Below, piece by piece: positions 7,034 to 15,838 of a stretch of DNA of 51,951 nucleotides (position 1 is the first letter of the stretch; each line of letters starts with the position of its first letter). The position numbers and the translations under genes are program-made. The notes under the pieces are model-generated. The model worked only from the letters and a program-made list of their open reading frames with translations, made no database searches and was not told the DNA's origin. The stretch covers positions 1-51,951 of the forward strand of contig CBDUVZ010000006.1 of the NCBI GenBank assembly GCA_965370805.1, read 5' to 3'. The stretch comes from CBDUVZ01 sp965370805. GTDB taxonomy: Bacteria > Hydrothermota > Tepidihabitantia > Tepidihabitantales > Tepidihabitantaceae.

Positions 7034-10000
7034 ATGGTCGCGTCCGGCCTGGTTCTCATCCTCAGTTTCGGGTTGGCGCCCGATTCGGGCCGGGTCGGCG
7101 AGCGGGCGCAGACGCTGCTGATGACCGACGGGAGCAGTGGGGTTTATCGTCTCGAACATAATCTGCTGGTCGTCGGCACCGATTCGGTCTTCATCGACGG
7201 GCAGGCTCTTGACCGGTCCGGGTACGTGCTCGACTACGAGACGGGCACGGTGGTCTTCCTGCAGCGGATTCCGGCCTGGACCTTGGTGCAGGTAGTCTAC
7301 CGCTGCATCCGGTTCTCGGGGCAGCCGGCCGGTTACCGGTTGCACGAGTTGCAGCCGGCCGGGGCGGTGTTGCCGGAGACCGCGGCCGCGGCCCTGCGCG
7401 AGCCTGCCTGGGAGGGGAGGGGCGCGCTAGACGTCAGCGGGATGAAGTCGCTGGGGTTTTCGGTCGGCGGAATCGAGGGTTCGGGAATCAACCAGGCGAC
7501 CCAGCTTTCGGTGTTCGGAGAGATCGAGGGAATCGATATCAAGGCAGAGCTTTCCGACCAGTCGACGCCGATACCGCCGGAGGGAACGACCCGGGAGCTT
7601 GAGGAGCTGGACAAGATTGTCATTAATCTCCGGAGCAGCAACTGGGAGGGGAGTTTCGGGGACGTCGAGCTCGGACTGCCGGCGCCCGGGTTCGGGACAA
7701 TCCGGCGCCGGGCGGTGGGCGGACTGCTGCAGGCGGGTGTCGGCGGCGTGGATATGGAGCTCGGCTACGCCCGGCCGAAGGGGGATTTCGCCCGGGTTGC
7801 CTTCACGGGCCAGGATGGTATCCAGGGGCCGTACGTGCTGGCGCCGGACGGGCGTTCGGCGCAACTGGTCCCGGGGAGCGAGGAGGTCTATCTCGACGGT
7901 GTGCGGCTGACCCGGGGCTGGGATGCCGACTACACTGTCGATTACTCGACCGGCGAGCTGGTCTTCACGAACCGGAATCTCATCGACCACCGCCGCCGCA
8001 TCGAGGTCGCGTTCCAGTGCGTGACCGAGGAGTACGACCGGGACGATATCGCGGGCGGGGTAAGCGTCGGGTCAGGCCCGGCCAGTTTCGGCGTCGGTCT
8101 TTTCCGGGAGGGCGACGACCCGGCTCACCGCTTTGCCGGTGAGCTGACCCCGGAGCAGGAGGATTCGCTCGGGGCAATCGGCGGGGATACGGCGCTGGCG
8201 TGGCTCGAAGGCGGGAGCTACGTCGGCGACGGGAACGGCGATTACGTGCAGGAGGGCGGGCACTACCGGTACGTCGGGCAGGATTCGGGTGACTACCAGG
8301 TGCAATTCACGCCGGTCGGCGATTCGCTGGGGGAGTACGTCTACGATGACACGCTGCTGGTCCATCGGTACGTTGGCGAGCAGCTTGGTGACTATGTGGC
8401 CCGGGTGAGAGTGGCGCTCCCGGAGCGGCGGGAGCTGGTTCACGCCCGGGTCGGATTCGACAAAGGAGCACTGTCGGCCGTCGCTTCCGGGGTCTTCCAC
8501 CGGCGGCTGCGGAACCTGTTTGCCGCTGACGGGGCCCCGGTGCAGGACGGAGGGCTGAACGTCAGTCTCGGCGTGGATGACGAGCAGTTCAGCGCCGCTT
8601 ACCGCGGCCGGGTGCAGGGAAGCCGGTTTGAGTTTCCCGGAGCTGATTCCGCGGTCGATTTCGCGCGCCGGTGGGGCGGGGTCGAGCCGGACGAATACCG
8701 CTATGTGAATGAGCTGACTGCCTACGGCCGGCCGTCCGATATCGTCGAGCTTACCGGCGAGGCGGGGATGCTCGAAACCGATGATGGGAGTGCGGTTGCC
8801 CGCTGTCTCGGGAGCACCCGGCTGGCCTGGTTCGAGGGAGAGGCCGAGCGGGCCGGTGATGAGGGACGACTCAGTGTTGCCGCGGCTCCCCGGGTCGGCT
8901 GGTTCCAACCCCGGGTCGGTTGGTCCCGCGAGTACCTGCCCGGGGAGCGGAAGACGGTGGTCAGCGGCGGGCTCGGGCTTCGGGTTTCGGAGGATGCAAC
9001 CGGCAGCATCGAGTACCAGGATTACCGCGGGCTTGCCGGGGATACGGCGACCGGGCGGCTCGAACCCGCGGAGAACGGCGCGCTCATTCAGACCGACCTG
9101 GCGTGGAGCAGCGGCGACGCGTTCCGGGTCCGGGCCCGGGTGGCGCGGCAGAACCGATGTTACGTCAGCGGCAGTCAGCAGGACTGGACGCACTGGCTTG
9201 GCGACCTGTCGGCCGCGGCGGTGCCGCTGGCCGGGGTGCGGCTGCAGGCGGACCTGGGCCAGTCCCACCGCCTGGTGCAATTGCGCGACGAGGTCTTCCG
9301 GTTCGTCGGTCCCGGACAGGGCGACTACAGCCGGGATACCCTGACCGGCAGGTATTATTTCGACCCGGGCGGCGAGTACGAGCGGACTCTGGTCGCGAAG
9401 GGGGAGTTTACCGGCGCACGCGAGCGGTCGCTGAACGCGACGGCCGAGGTTGCATCGTTCCGTCCGTTCGTCCTGACCGGGTCGTTCAGCCAGGTGAGCG
9501 CGGCAACCGATACCGCGCTGATCCGGGATTTGTTGTTGTTCGATACCCGGCTGACGGTGCGCGCGCTTGAGCCCTGGCTGACGAGCTACCTGGGCAGCAG
9601 CGGCTCATCCAGCACCGACCGGACCCTGGTTGTGACCGGGAAGAGTTCGAACCGGACCCGGCACTACCTGGAGCTGTTCAGCGCCCGGATGCCCGAGCTG
9701 GAGTTGAGACTCAGGGGCCAGGTCGCGTTCGAGGAGCGCTGGTTTGACGCCGGGCGGCGGGACCACGTCGAGTCCGGGTGGCGGGTTGAATTCGACCCGG
9801 TTGTCGGCAGGCGCCTGCGGCTGGACTTGTCGCTCGGAATCGACTACCGGGAGATTGAAGAGCCGGTCTCCCATCCGGAACTGGGGCGGTTCAGTCTTCT
9901 GGCCAAAGAGGTCGGCCTCGGCCGGACTTTCAGCTTCGGCCGGCAAACCCGGGTTGCGGTAAAGGTCGACCTGGTGCAGCGTACCGCTTCGGTGGCCGAG

Positions 10001-10174
10001 CTTCCATTTTCGGTCGGGCTGGCGAGCCCGCTGGGCTGGGGCTATGGCTGCGGATTGGACCTGACGCACGTTATCAGCGATATCCTGACCGCTTCGGTCC
10101 GCTACTCGTTTGACAACCGACCCGACCGCGCCGGTGAGCATCAGCTTGCCGGGGACCTGAGGGCTCATTTCTAG
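7034..10174 (+). CDS. Large predicted outer-membrane beta-barrel protein
   Basis: 1046 residues with an N-terminal signal-like helix. Two related segments occur, YVLDYETGTVVF around residue 72 and YTVDYSTGELVFTNRN around residue 300; this 'D-Y-x-T-G-x-x-x-F' pattern is one I associate with large secreted or outer-membrane proteins of uncultivated phyla. Around residues 395-455 a Gly/Asp/Tyr-rich run has spaced GDY motifs. The C-terminal half alternates polar and apolar residues and ends in a strand finishing with Phe (LAGDLRAHF), typical of a beta-barrel with a C-terminal assembly signal. It probably partners the lipoprotein encoded 6 nt upstream. Substrate or role unknown. Confidence 0.75.
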   Translation: MVASGLVLILSFGLAPDSGRVGERAQTLLMTDGSSGVYRLEHNLLVVGTDSVFIDGQALDRSGYVLDYETGTVVFLQRIPAWTLVQVVYRCIRFSGQPAGYRLHELQPAGAVLPETAAAALREPAWEGRGALDVSGMKSLGFSVGGIEGSGINQATQLSVFGEIEGIDIKAELSDQSTPIPPEGTTRELEELDKIVINLRSSNWEGSFGDVELGLPAPGFGTIRRRAVGGLLQAGVGGVDMELGYARPKGDFARVAFTGQDGIQGPYVLAPDGRSAQLVPGSEEVYLDGVRLTRGWDADYTVDYSTGELVFTNRNLIDHRRRIEVAFQCVTEEYDRDDIAGGVSVGSGPASFGVGLFREGDDPAHRFAGELTPEQEDSLGAIGGDTALAWLEGGSYVGDGNGDYVQEGGHYRYVGQDSGDYQVQFTPVGDSLGEYVYDDTLLVHRYVGEQLGDYVARVRVALPERRELVHARVGFDKGALSAVASGVFHRRLRNLFAADGAPVQDGGLNVSLGVDDEQFSAAYRGRVQGSRFEFPGADSAVDFARRWGGVEPDEYRYVNELTAYGRPSDIVELTGEAGMLETDDGSAVARCLGSTRLAWFEGEAERAGDEGRLSVAAAPRVGWFQPRVGWSREYLPGERKTVVSGGLGLRVSEDATGSIEYQDYRGLAGDTATGRLEPAENGALIQTDLAWSSGDAFRVRARVARQNRCYVSGSQQDWTHWLGDLSAAAVPLAGVRLQADLGQSHRLVQLRDEVFRFVGPGQGDYSRDTLTGRYYFDPGGEYERTLVAKGEFTGARERSLNATAEVASFRPFVLTGSFSQVSAATDTALIRDLLLFDTRLTVRALEPWLTSYLGSSGSSSTDRTLVVTGKSSNRTRHYLELFSARMPELELRLRGQVAFEERWFDAGRRDHVESGWRVEFDPVVGRRLRLDLSLGIDYREIEEPVSHPELGRFSLLAKEVGLGRTFSFGRQTRVAVKVDLVQRTASVAELPFSVGLASPLGWGYGCGLDLTHVISDILTASVRYSFDNRPDRAGEHQLAGDLRAHF

Positions 10175-10186
10175 GCAAGTTACTCC

Positions 10187-10214
10187 TTGACAGCATACGG
10201 CTCTGTGCTAAGTT
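10187..10214 (+). promoter_or_regulatory. Possible promoter of the basic membrane-anchored protein gene
   Basis: TTGACA (10187-10192) is followed after 16 bp by TAAGTT (10209-10214). A better -10 sequence TATTAT (10214-10219) is present but at a 21-bp spacing. It lies just past the stop of the barrel gene and about 60 nt before the next start, so it plausibly separates the two transcription units. Confidence 0.45.
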
Positions 10215-10273
10215 ATTATGTAGATGCGATGTAGCGCGAGAGTCGAAGTCGGGACTGCACCGGGGAGGCAGAC

Positions 10274-10822
10274 ATGATGTCTTCCCAGAAGAGCGGGGCG
10301 CGTGTTTCCCGCCGCAGGAAGAAGAACGAGTACAAGCAGTTCGTTATCATCGGGGCGGTTATCATTGTGTTGGTTGTCGCGGCACTGCTTCTCTTCGGGG
10401 GAGGCAAGGAGAAGCCGAAGCCGAAGGCCAAGTCCCGGACCGCAGAAACCCGGTCAGGAAAGCTGACCTCCAAGAAGAAAGTGCAAGCCAGTGCAAGAGA
10501 GCGGAAGCTGGCCCGGCGCAGCCGGAGGGCCGAAGGCAGGAAAGGAAGGACCGCGGACCGCCGGACGCGGGAATCGAAGAAGTCGGGGTCGAGCCGCAAG
10601 AAGAAGCGCGCGTCCGGCCGGAAGAAATCCGGTTCCTACACGGTCGAAGCAATCATGGAGGACGAGGCGACCGGCCAGCGGTACGTTCTTGTCGGTAACC
10701 GGCAGTTCAGAGCCGGGGATGAGATTGGAGGACGGCGGATTGTCAGTATCGGCGCGAGGAGTGTGAAGGTCGAGTATCACGGCAAGACCCGTTCGGTCCG
10801 GATCGGCCAGAGTCTGTACTAG
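10274..10822 (+). CDS. Membrane-anchored basic linker protein with a C-terminal beta domain
   Basis: 182 residues in three parts: a basic N-terminus, a membrane helix at 23-41, then a long Lys/Arg/Ser-rich linker (about 45-120) that is probably disordered, and a compact C-terminal domain (about 122-182). The last part contains YVLVGNRQFRAGDEIGG, IVSIGARSVKVEY and ends RIGQSLY, a pattern reminiscent of PilP/GspC-type periplasmic domains of secretion systems. No other secretion genes are near, so that assignment is only a resemblance. GGGGAGG precedes ATG 10274 by about 6 nt. Confidence 0.65.
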   Translation: MMSSQKSGARVSRRRKKNEYKQFVIIGAVIIVLVVAALLLFGGGKEKPKPKAKSRTAETRSGKLTSKKKVQASARERKLARRSRRAEGRKGRTADRRTRESKKSGSSRKKKRASGRKKSGSYTVEAIMEDEATGQRYVLVGNRQFRAGDEIGGRRIVSIGARSVKVEYHGKTRSVRIGQSLY

Positions 10823-10855
10823 CAGGCTGCTGTCATCGGTTCAGGTTCCATTCAT

Positions 10856-11557
10856 TTGAAACCGGTCAGGCTCCAGAAATACCTCGCGCAGGCCGGGGTC
10901 GGCTCGCGCCGCAGTTGCGAGGTGCTGATCAGGCAGGGCAGAGTGACGGTGAACGGTTCCCGGGCGCAACTCGGGATGTCCGTCCGTCCGGGCCAGGACC
11001 GCGTGGAACTGCGGGGGAGAGCAATCGATCCGCCGGCGGAACGCGTGGTGGTGGCGCTCAACAAGCCGGTTGGCTTCGTGTCTACCTGCCGGACAGGAAA
11101 GGAGACCGGCCGTCCGGTGACTGAACTCGTTGACCTCGACTGCCGGCTGTACCCGGCCGGGAGGCTGGACCGGGATTCCGAGGGGCTTCTGATTCTGACC
11201 AATGACGGAGACCTGGCGATGCGGCTGATGCATCCCCGCTACGGCAAGGAGAAAGAGTACGAAGTCGAACTGGACAAGCCCTTCGACCGGTCGTTTGTCG
11301 CCCGGCTCGAGGCAGGGGTCCGGCTCGACGACGGTCCGGCCCGGGCCGCCCGGGTGAGGCGCGCCGGTCTGCGAAGCTTGCGGATTGTCCTCACCGAGGG
11401 TCGGAAACGACAACTCCGGCGGATGTGCGAAGCGATGGGGTTCCGGGTTGTCGGACTGAGGAGAATCAGGCTGGGCGGGCTCAGGCTCGGCAACCTGAAG
11501 CCGGGCAAGTGGCGGCAACTGTCCGAGGAAGAGATTCGCAGCTTGGTCGGCGATTGA
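10856..11557 (+). CDS. 16S/23S rRNA pseudouridine synthase, RsuA/RluB family
   Basis: An N-terminal S4 RNA-binding domain (VRLQKYLAQAGVGSRR, residues 4-60) is followed by the catalytic domain with the family motif GRLDRDSEGLL, whose Asp105 is the nucleophile. Family members isomerise uridine to pseudouridine in 16S or 23S rRNA. 233 residues is normal. The start is taken as TTG 10856 because the S4 domain begins immediately after it and no ATG is available; there is no clear ribosome-binding site. Which rRNA position is modified cannot be told from the sequence. Confidence 0.88.
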   Translation: MKPVRLQKYLAQAGVGSRRSCEVLIRQGRVTVNGSRAQLGMSVRPGQDRVELRGRAIDPPAERVVVALNKPVGFVSTCRTGKETGRPVTELVDLDCRLYPAGRLDRDSEGLLILTNDGDLAMRLMHPRYGKEKEYEVELDKPFDRSFVARLEAGVRLDDGPARAARVRRAGLRSLRIVLTEGRKRQLRRMCEAMGFRVVGLRRIRLGGLRLGNLKPGKWRQLSEEEIRSLVGD

Positions 11558-11611
11558 CGCGGCCGGTGCGGATGAGACCGGGGCGGAGGAGCATGGTGAA
11601 CCGCCAGGCAG

Positions 11612-11642
11612 GGAATGACCAATGACCAAGGCCCAATGACCA
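11612..11642. repeat. Short word repeat (AATGACC type)
   Basis: AATGACC recurs at 11613, 11620 and 11634 with CAAGGCC between, in the 150-nt space between the pseudouridine synthase and hypD. It belongs to the same class of internally repetitive words seen in the larger mosaics. No gene lies in this gap. Confidence 0.6.
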
Positions 11643-11711
11643 TCCAGATGACCGCCAAGAGCGCAGGATGTGGAGTGCGGCGGGGCGGTTGCGGGGTCGT
11701 GTTCTGCCGGT

Positions 11712-11739
11712 TTGACCGGGTGTGGGGCTTGGCTATAAT
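11712..11739 (+). promoter_or_regulatory. Promoter of hypD-hypE
   Basis: TTGACC (11712-11717) and a consensus TATAAT (11734-11739) with 16-bp spacing. The hypD ATG at 11746 is only 6 nt past the -10 box, so the predicted transcription start coincides with the A of the ATG. The GGAGG directly abutting the ATG would therefore be outside the mRNA. Confidence 0.8.
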
Positions 11740-11745
11740 CGGAGG

Positions 11746-12852
11746 ATGAAGTCCGCCCCGGTGCCTGAGGTTGATGCTCGTCTGGTTCGTTCTTTGCTCG
11801 ACGAAGTGAACCGGCGGGTAGACCGGTCGTGCCGGGACCGGAAGCAGGTGAACCTGATGGAGGTCTGCGGCACGCACACGATGGCGATTTCCAGTTCCGG
11901 AATCCGGCGGGCGGTCGATCCGCGCCTGCGGCTTCTGTCCGGGCCCGGGTGCCCGGTGTGCGTTACCGCGCAGGAGGATATCGACGCGGCAATCGAACTG
12001 GCAGGCAGGCCCGGGGTTTCGCTGGTGACATTCGGTGACATGATGCGGGTGCCGGGTTCGCGGGGGTCGCTCGAACAGGCGAAGGCCGGGGGCGCGGACG
12101 TGCGGGTGGTCTATTCGGCCCTGGATGCGCTGGGCCTGGCCGAGGCCGAGCCGGATCGCGAGTTCGTTTTCCTTGGCGTCGGGTTCGAGACGACCGCGCC
12201 GACCATTGGCGCCGTGGTGCTGTCCGCGCGGGAGCGGGGCGTCGGTAATTTCTCGGTGCTGGCGATGTTCAAGTTGATACCGCCGGCGCTGCGTCAGATT
12301 GCCGGCTCCAAACAGGTCAACATCGACGGGTTCATCCTGCCCGGGCACGTTTCGGTCATCATCGGGACCGAGCCGTACCGGTTTCTTACCGGGGAGTTCG
12401 GACTGCCGAGTTGCGTGACCGGGTTCGAGGCGCACGATATCCTGCAGGGGATTCTCATGCTGCTCGGCCAGATGGAGCACGGGCCGGAGGTCGCGATTCA
12501 GTACCGGCGGACGGTGCGGCCCGAAGGGAACCCGGCGGCGCAGCGGGTCATGGCTGAGGTGTTTGTGCCGGTGGATTCGACCTGGCGGGGAATCGGGATA
12601 ATTCCGGGTTCGGGGTTGGGGCTGCGAAAGGGATTTGCGCAGTTCGATGCCGGGAAGCGGCTGGGGGTCAAGGCCGGCCGGGCGCGCAAGACCGGGTGCC
12701 GGTGCGGGGAGATAATGCTGGGCTTGATTGTCCCGCCCGAGTGCGAGCTGTTCGGGAGGAGTTGCACCCCGGAGAAGGCAATCGGCCCGTGCATGGTTTC
12801 GTCCGAGGGGGCGTGCGCGGCTTACTACAAGTATGAGAGGGACTATGAGTAG
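11746..12852 (+). CDS. hypD: Hydrogenase maturation protein HypD
   Basis: 368 residues. Family landmarks are all present: MEVCGTHT with Cys41, GPGCPVC with Cys69 and Cys72, and the C-terminal cysteine-rich block (CRCGEIMLGL, then FGRSC and GPCMVSSEGACAAYY) that holds the [4Fe-4S] cluster. HypD works with HypC as the scaffold on which Fe(CN)2CO of [NiFe] hydrogenase is assembled, receiving cyanide from HypE. The start at ATG 11746 is set by the TATAAT 6 nt upstream; a longer reading from GTG 11722 would run through the promoter. It overlaps hypE by 8 nt. Confidence 0.96.
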   Translation: MKSAPVPEVDARLVRSLLDEVNRRVDRSCRDRKQVNLMEVCGTHTMAISSSGIRRAVDPRLRLLSGPGCPVCVTAQEDIDAAIELAGRPGVSLVTFGDMMRVPGSRGSLEQAKAGGADVRVVYSALDALGLAEAEPDREFVFLGVGFETTAPTIGAVVLSARERGVGNFSVLAMFKLIPPALRQIAGSKQVNIDGFILPGHVSVIIGTEPYRFLTGEFGLPSCVTGFEAHDILQGILMLLGQMEHGPEVAIQYRRTVRPEGNPAAQRVMAEVFVPVDSTWRGIGIIPGSGLGLRKGFAQFDAGKRLGVKAGRARKTGCRCGEIMLGLIVPPECELFGRSCTPEKAIGPCMVSSEGACAAYYKYERDYE

Positions 12853-13888
12853 CACCCGCCAGCCGAGATACGTCAAGGGCGACATCGTTGACGAGCGGAT
12901 TGTGATGGGACACGGGGCCGGGGGCAGGAAGATGCACCGGCTCATCCGCAAGGTATTCCTCGTGCATTTCGGGAACCCGGTGCTGGACCGGCTTGGCGAT
13001 GCCGCGGTCTTCGGCCTCGGCCGCGGGCGGGTGGCGATGTCGACCGATTCGTACGTTGTCCGGCCGCTGTTCTTCCCCGGCGGCGACATCGGCAAGCTGG
13101 CAGTGTGCGGCACGGTGAACGACCTGGCGGTGGCCGGCGCGGAGCCGCGGTTCATTTCGGTCGGGTTCATCATCCGGGAGGGCGTCGCGCTGACCGCGAT
13201 TGAGCGGGTGTGCCGTTCGATGGCGCGGGCGGCGAAGAAGGCCGGGGTAGAGATTGTGACCGGGGATACGAAGGTGATCGAGCGGGGCGACGATGAAGGT
13301 CTGTATATCAATACCACCGGGGTGGGAATCGTCAGTGCCGGGCTTCGACTCGGGCCGGAGCGCATCCGACCGGGCGACTCGCTGCTGGTGAATGGCGGGC
13401 TGGGCGAACATGAGGCCGCGGTTGCCGTGGCCCGGGGTTCGTTCCGGTTCCGGGCCAGGCTCCGCAGCGATTGTGCGCCGCTGAACCGATTGACCCGGAA
13501 CCTGGTTCGTGCCGGCGGGGTCAGGATGATGCGGGACCCGACCCGGGGCGGGCTGGCGACTACACTGAATGAGATCGTGGAGGCGACGGACCTGGGTTTT
13601 GTTATTGACGAGGGACTGGTGCCGGTGCCGAGGGCGGTCAAGGGCGTGGCGGATTTGCTCGGGCTCGACCCGCTGTACATGGCGAATGAAGGCAAGGTGG
13701 TTGTGATTGCCGTGCAGAAGCGGGCTGCCGCGTTGGTCAGGACGATGCGGGCCGACCCGTTTGGACGCCGGGCGCGGAGAATCGGCGCGGTTGTGAAGGA
13801 ACCGAAAGGGGTGTGGCTGCGGACGGCCCTGGGTTCCTTGCGGCCGCTGATAATGCTCGAAGCCGAGCAGTTGCCGAGGATATGCTGA
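12845..13888 (+). CDS. hypE: Carbamoyl dehydratase HypE
   Basis: 347 residues of the PurM/AIR-synthase-like ATPase fold. HGAGGRKM near the N-terminus, VAMSTDSYVV and MRDPTRGGLATTLNE are typical of HypE. The protein ends in PRIC, the invariant C-terminal tetrapeptide whose cysteine is carbamoylated by HypF and dehydrated to thiocyanate. The ATG at 12845 overlaps the end of hypD, so the two are translationally coupled. The other maturation genes (hypA, B, C, F) and hydrogenase subunits are not in this window and must be elsewhere if the pathway is complete. Confidence 0.96.
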   Translation: MSSTRQPRYVKGDIVDERIVMGHGAGGRKMHRLIRKVFLVHFGNPVLDRLGDAAVFGLGRGRVAMSTDSYVVRPLFFPGGDIGKLAVCGTVNDLAVAGAEPRFISVGFIIREGVALTAIERVCRSMARAAKKAGVEIVTGDTKVIERGDDEGLYINTTGVGIVSAGLRLGPERIRPGDSLLVNGGLGEHEAAVAVARGSFRFRARLRSDCAPLNRLTRNLVRAGGVRMMRDPTRGGLATTLNEIVEATDLGFVIDEGLVPVPRAVKGVADLLGLDPLYMANEGKVVVIAVQKRAAALVRTMRADPFGRRARRIGAVVKEPKGVWLRTALGSLRPLIMLEAEQLPRIC

Positions 13889-13894
13889 CCGGCA

Positions 13895-14995
13895 GTGCGG
13901 GACCGGCGAATGCCGATTGACGAGCGCGGAGTCCAGGTCCGGCAGCCGGACGAGCGTGCTTCGGCACTCCTTCCGGAAGTCAGCCGGTACATGGACGTGT
14001 CCGAAGTCGCGGCGAACCGGATTACCGGGAGGATCCGCGAGCCGATTGCCGCGAGCCTGACCCGGCTCAAGGAGCTGTTCCGGTCGCTTGACCTGACTGC
14101 GTATTTCAGCGACCGGGGCGGCGGGCACGAAATCATCTACGGTCCGCCCCGGCGGCTTCGGCCGCCCCGGCGGTGGATCAACCTGGTTCTTTTCCTGGCA
14201 ACGATTGGGAGCACGTTGCTGGTCGGGACGATGCAGGCCGGGCACAACCCGTTCAACCTGCTCAACCTGGTTCACGGGATTCCGTTCTCGCTCAGCATCA
14301 TTCTGATACTGGGCAGCCACGAACTCGGCCACTACTTCACCGCGCGCCGGCTCGGGGTGGATGCGACCCTGCCTTATTTCCTGCCGGTGCCTCACCCGAT
14401 GACCGGGACCATGGGCGCGTTCATCAAGATTCGGTCCCCGGTGCCGAGCAAGGGCGCACTGGTGAAAGTGGGTGTGTCCGGGCCGCTGGTCGGGTTTCTG
14501 GTTGCGATTCCGGTGACGGTCATCGGGCTGTCGCTGTCCCGGACCGTGACGGTCCATGAGTCGGCCGGCGGAATTCAGCTTGGCTCGTCGCTGATATTCT
14601 GGCTGTTGTCGTTTCTCCGGTTCGGGTCCCTGCCGGCCGGGGTGGACGTCATGCTCCACCCGGTGGCGTTTGCCGGGTGGCTCGGTTTCTTCATCACCGC
14701 ACTGAACCTGCTGCCGGTCGGGCAACTGGACGGCGGGCACGTCGCCTACGCGGTGCTCGGGAAGTATCGCAAGGCCTTCAACTGGGTGGTTCTCGGCTGC
14801 CTGCTGCTGATGGGGTTCTTCTGGCTGGGCTGGCCGTTCTGGGCGGTGATGATTGCGGTATTCGGCCTGCGCCATCCACCGCCGCTGGATGACATCACGA
14901 CGCTCGGGCGCACGGAGAAGCTGCTCGCCCTGGCCGGGCTTGTGCTCTTTGTGCTGACTTTCATGCCGGCCCCGTTCGGGCAGGTGCGGTTCTAG
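13895..14995 (+). CDS. Site-2-protease-type (M50) membrane metalloprotease
   Basis: 366 residues with about six membrane helices. The zinc motif HELGH lies at residues 142-146 and the third ligand motif PVGQLDGGH contains Asp279; both are needed for M50 intramembrane proteolysis. An N-terminal cytoplasmic segment of about 90 residues precedes the first helix. The GTG at 13895 is 6 nt after the hypE stop; ATG 13910 is an alternative start. The family usually cuts membrane-bound regulators, but no anti-sigma factor is nearby to suggest the substrate. Its presence behind hypE may just be transcriptional convenience. Confidence 0.87.
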   Translation: MRDRRMPIDERGVQVRQPDERASALLPEVSRYMDVSEVAANRITGRIREPIAASLTRLKELFRSLDLTAYFSDRGGGHEIIYGPPRRLRPPRRWINLVLFLATIGSTLLVGTMQAGHNPFNLLNLVHGIPFSLSIILILGSHELGHYFTARRLGVDATLPYFLPVPHPMTGTMGAFIKIRSPVPSKGALVKVGVSGPLVGFLVAIPVTVIGLSLSRTVTVHESAGGIQLGSSLIFWLLSFLRFGSLPAGVDVMLHPVAFAGWLGFFITALNLLPVGQLDGGHVAYAVLGKYRKAFNWVVLGCLLLMGFFWLGWPFWAVMIAVFGLRHPPPLDDITTLGRTEKLLALAGLVLFVLTFMPAPFGQVRF

Positions 14996-15029
14996 CCGGT
15001 GCCGGTGGCCGGCGTGCTTTCCGTTCGGA

Positions 15030-15058
15030 TTGACCGACCCGCAGACCCGGTCTATACT
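15030..15058 (+). promoter_or_regulatory. Promoter of pcm
   Basis: TTGACC (15030-15035) and TATACT (15053-15058) with 17-bp spacing. The pcm GTG at 15067 follows the -10 box by 8 nt, so the transcript should start at or within a couple of nt of the start codon. Confidence 0.75.
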
Positions 15059-15066
15059 GGCGCGGC

Positions 15067-15711
15067 GTGACCGGCTACACCAGCGCGAGAAAACGGATGG
15101 TCGCGGAGCAGATCCGGGCCAGGGGGGTCAGCGACCGGCGGGTGCTGGCGGCGATGGCGAAGCTGCCGCGGCACCTGTTCGTGGCCGAGAGTTTCCGGCA
15201 CCAGGCGTACGATGACCATCCGCTGCCGGTAGGCAGCGGGCAGACTATTTCCCAGCCGTACATGGTGGCGGCGATGACCGAAGCCCTGAAGGTCGAGGGC
15301 GATTCCCGTGTGCTCGAGATCGGCACCGGGTCCGGGTATCAAGCCGCGGTGCTGGCCGAACTGGCGAAGATGGTCTACTCGGTCGAGATCGTCCGGGAGC
15401 TGTCGAGCGGGGCGCGTCGGACCCTGCAGCGGTTCGGCTACCACAACGTCCGCCTGCGGGTCGGAGACGGCCACGAGGGCTGGCCCGAGTTCGCTCCCTA
15501 TGACCGGATTATCGTTACCGCGGGTGCCGCGACAATGCCTTTCGGGCTGGTCGAGCAACTGGCCGACCAGGGCCGGATTGTGGTTCCGGTCGGCCGCGGC
15601 TCTCAGACTTTGATACTGGGTGTGAAGCATGGCGAGCGGTTGGTGCAGCGGTCGTTGATGGGATGCGTCTTCGTGCCCTTCGTACGCGGTGTGAAGAACA
15701 GCCAATCGTAG
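15067..15711 (+). CDS. pcm: Protein-L-isoaspartate O-methyltransferase
   Basis: 214 residues. It uses S-adenosylmethionine to methylate L-isoaspartyl residues so that damaged proteins can be repaired. The SAM-binding motif I VLEIGTGSGYQAAVLAEL is clear, as are the family N-terminus (MVAEQIRARGV, then LPRHLFV) and GQTISQPYMVAAM. The GTG start at 15067 is supported by the promoter immediately upstream; ATG 15097, at the point where many homologs begin, is the alternative and also lacks a Shine-Dalgarno. Confidence 0.93.
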   Translation: MTGYTSARKRMVAEQIRARGVSDRRVLAAMAKLPRHLFVAESFRHQAYDDHPLPVGSGQTISQPYMVAAMTEALKVEGDSRVLEIGTGSGYQAAVLAELAKMVYSVEIVRELSSGARRTLQRFGYHNVRLRVGDGHEGWPEFAPYDRIIVTAGAATMPFGLVEQLADQGRIVVPVGRGSQTLILGVKHGERLVQRSLMGCVFVPFVRGVKNSQS

Positions 15712-15715
15712 TATG

Positions 15716-15743
15716 TTGACTAACACCGGTTTTGCCCTATGAT
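15716..15743 (+). promoter_or_regulatory. Probable promoter of the tRNA-Pro gene
   Basis: TTGACT (15716-15721) and TATGAT (15738-15743) with 16-bp spacing, just after the pcm stop. The tRNA begins at 15839, so the precursor would carry a 5' leader of about 90 nt made mostly of word repeats. Confidence 0.6.
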
Positions 15744-15758
15744 TGACGCAAGCAGAGG

Positions 15759-15832
15759 GACCAAGGGGTCAAGGATTCAAGGAGAGAAGTGAACCACGAA
15801 TCACTCGAACCCTCGAACCCTTGAACCCTTTC
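15759..15832. repeat. Word repeat in the tRNA-Pro leader
   Basis: Contains CCAAGGGGTCAAGGATTCAAGG followed by GAACCACGAATCA and three imperfect copies of a CGAACCCT/TGAACCCT word (about 15805-15832). Similar CGAACCCTTGGACCCTTGAA words occur at about 31045-31065. It lies between the promoter and the tRNA. Confidence 0.7.
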
Positions 15833-15838
15833 TTCCTA

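Noticed and set aside
11239..14136. 965-residue minus-strand frame opposite hypD, hypE and the M50 gene
   Set aside because: A shadow of high-GC plus-strand genes; composition is Arg/Pro/Ser-rich with no motif, and the plus-strand genes are unmistakable.
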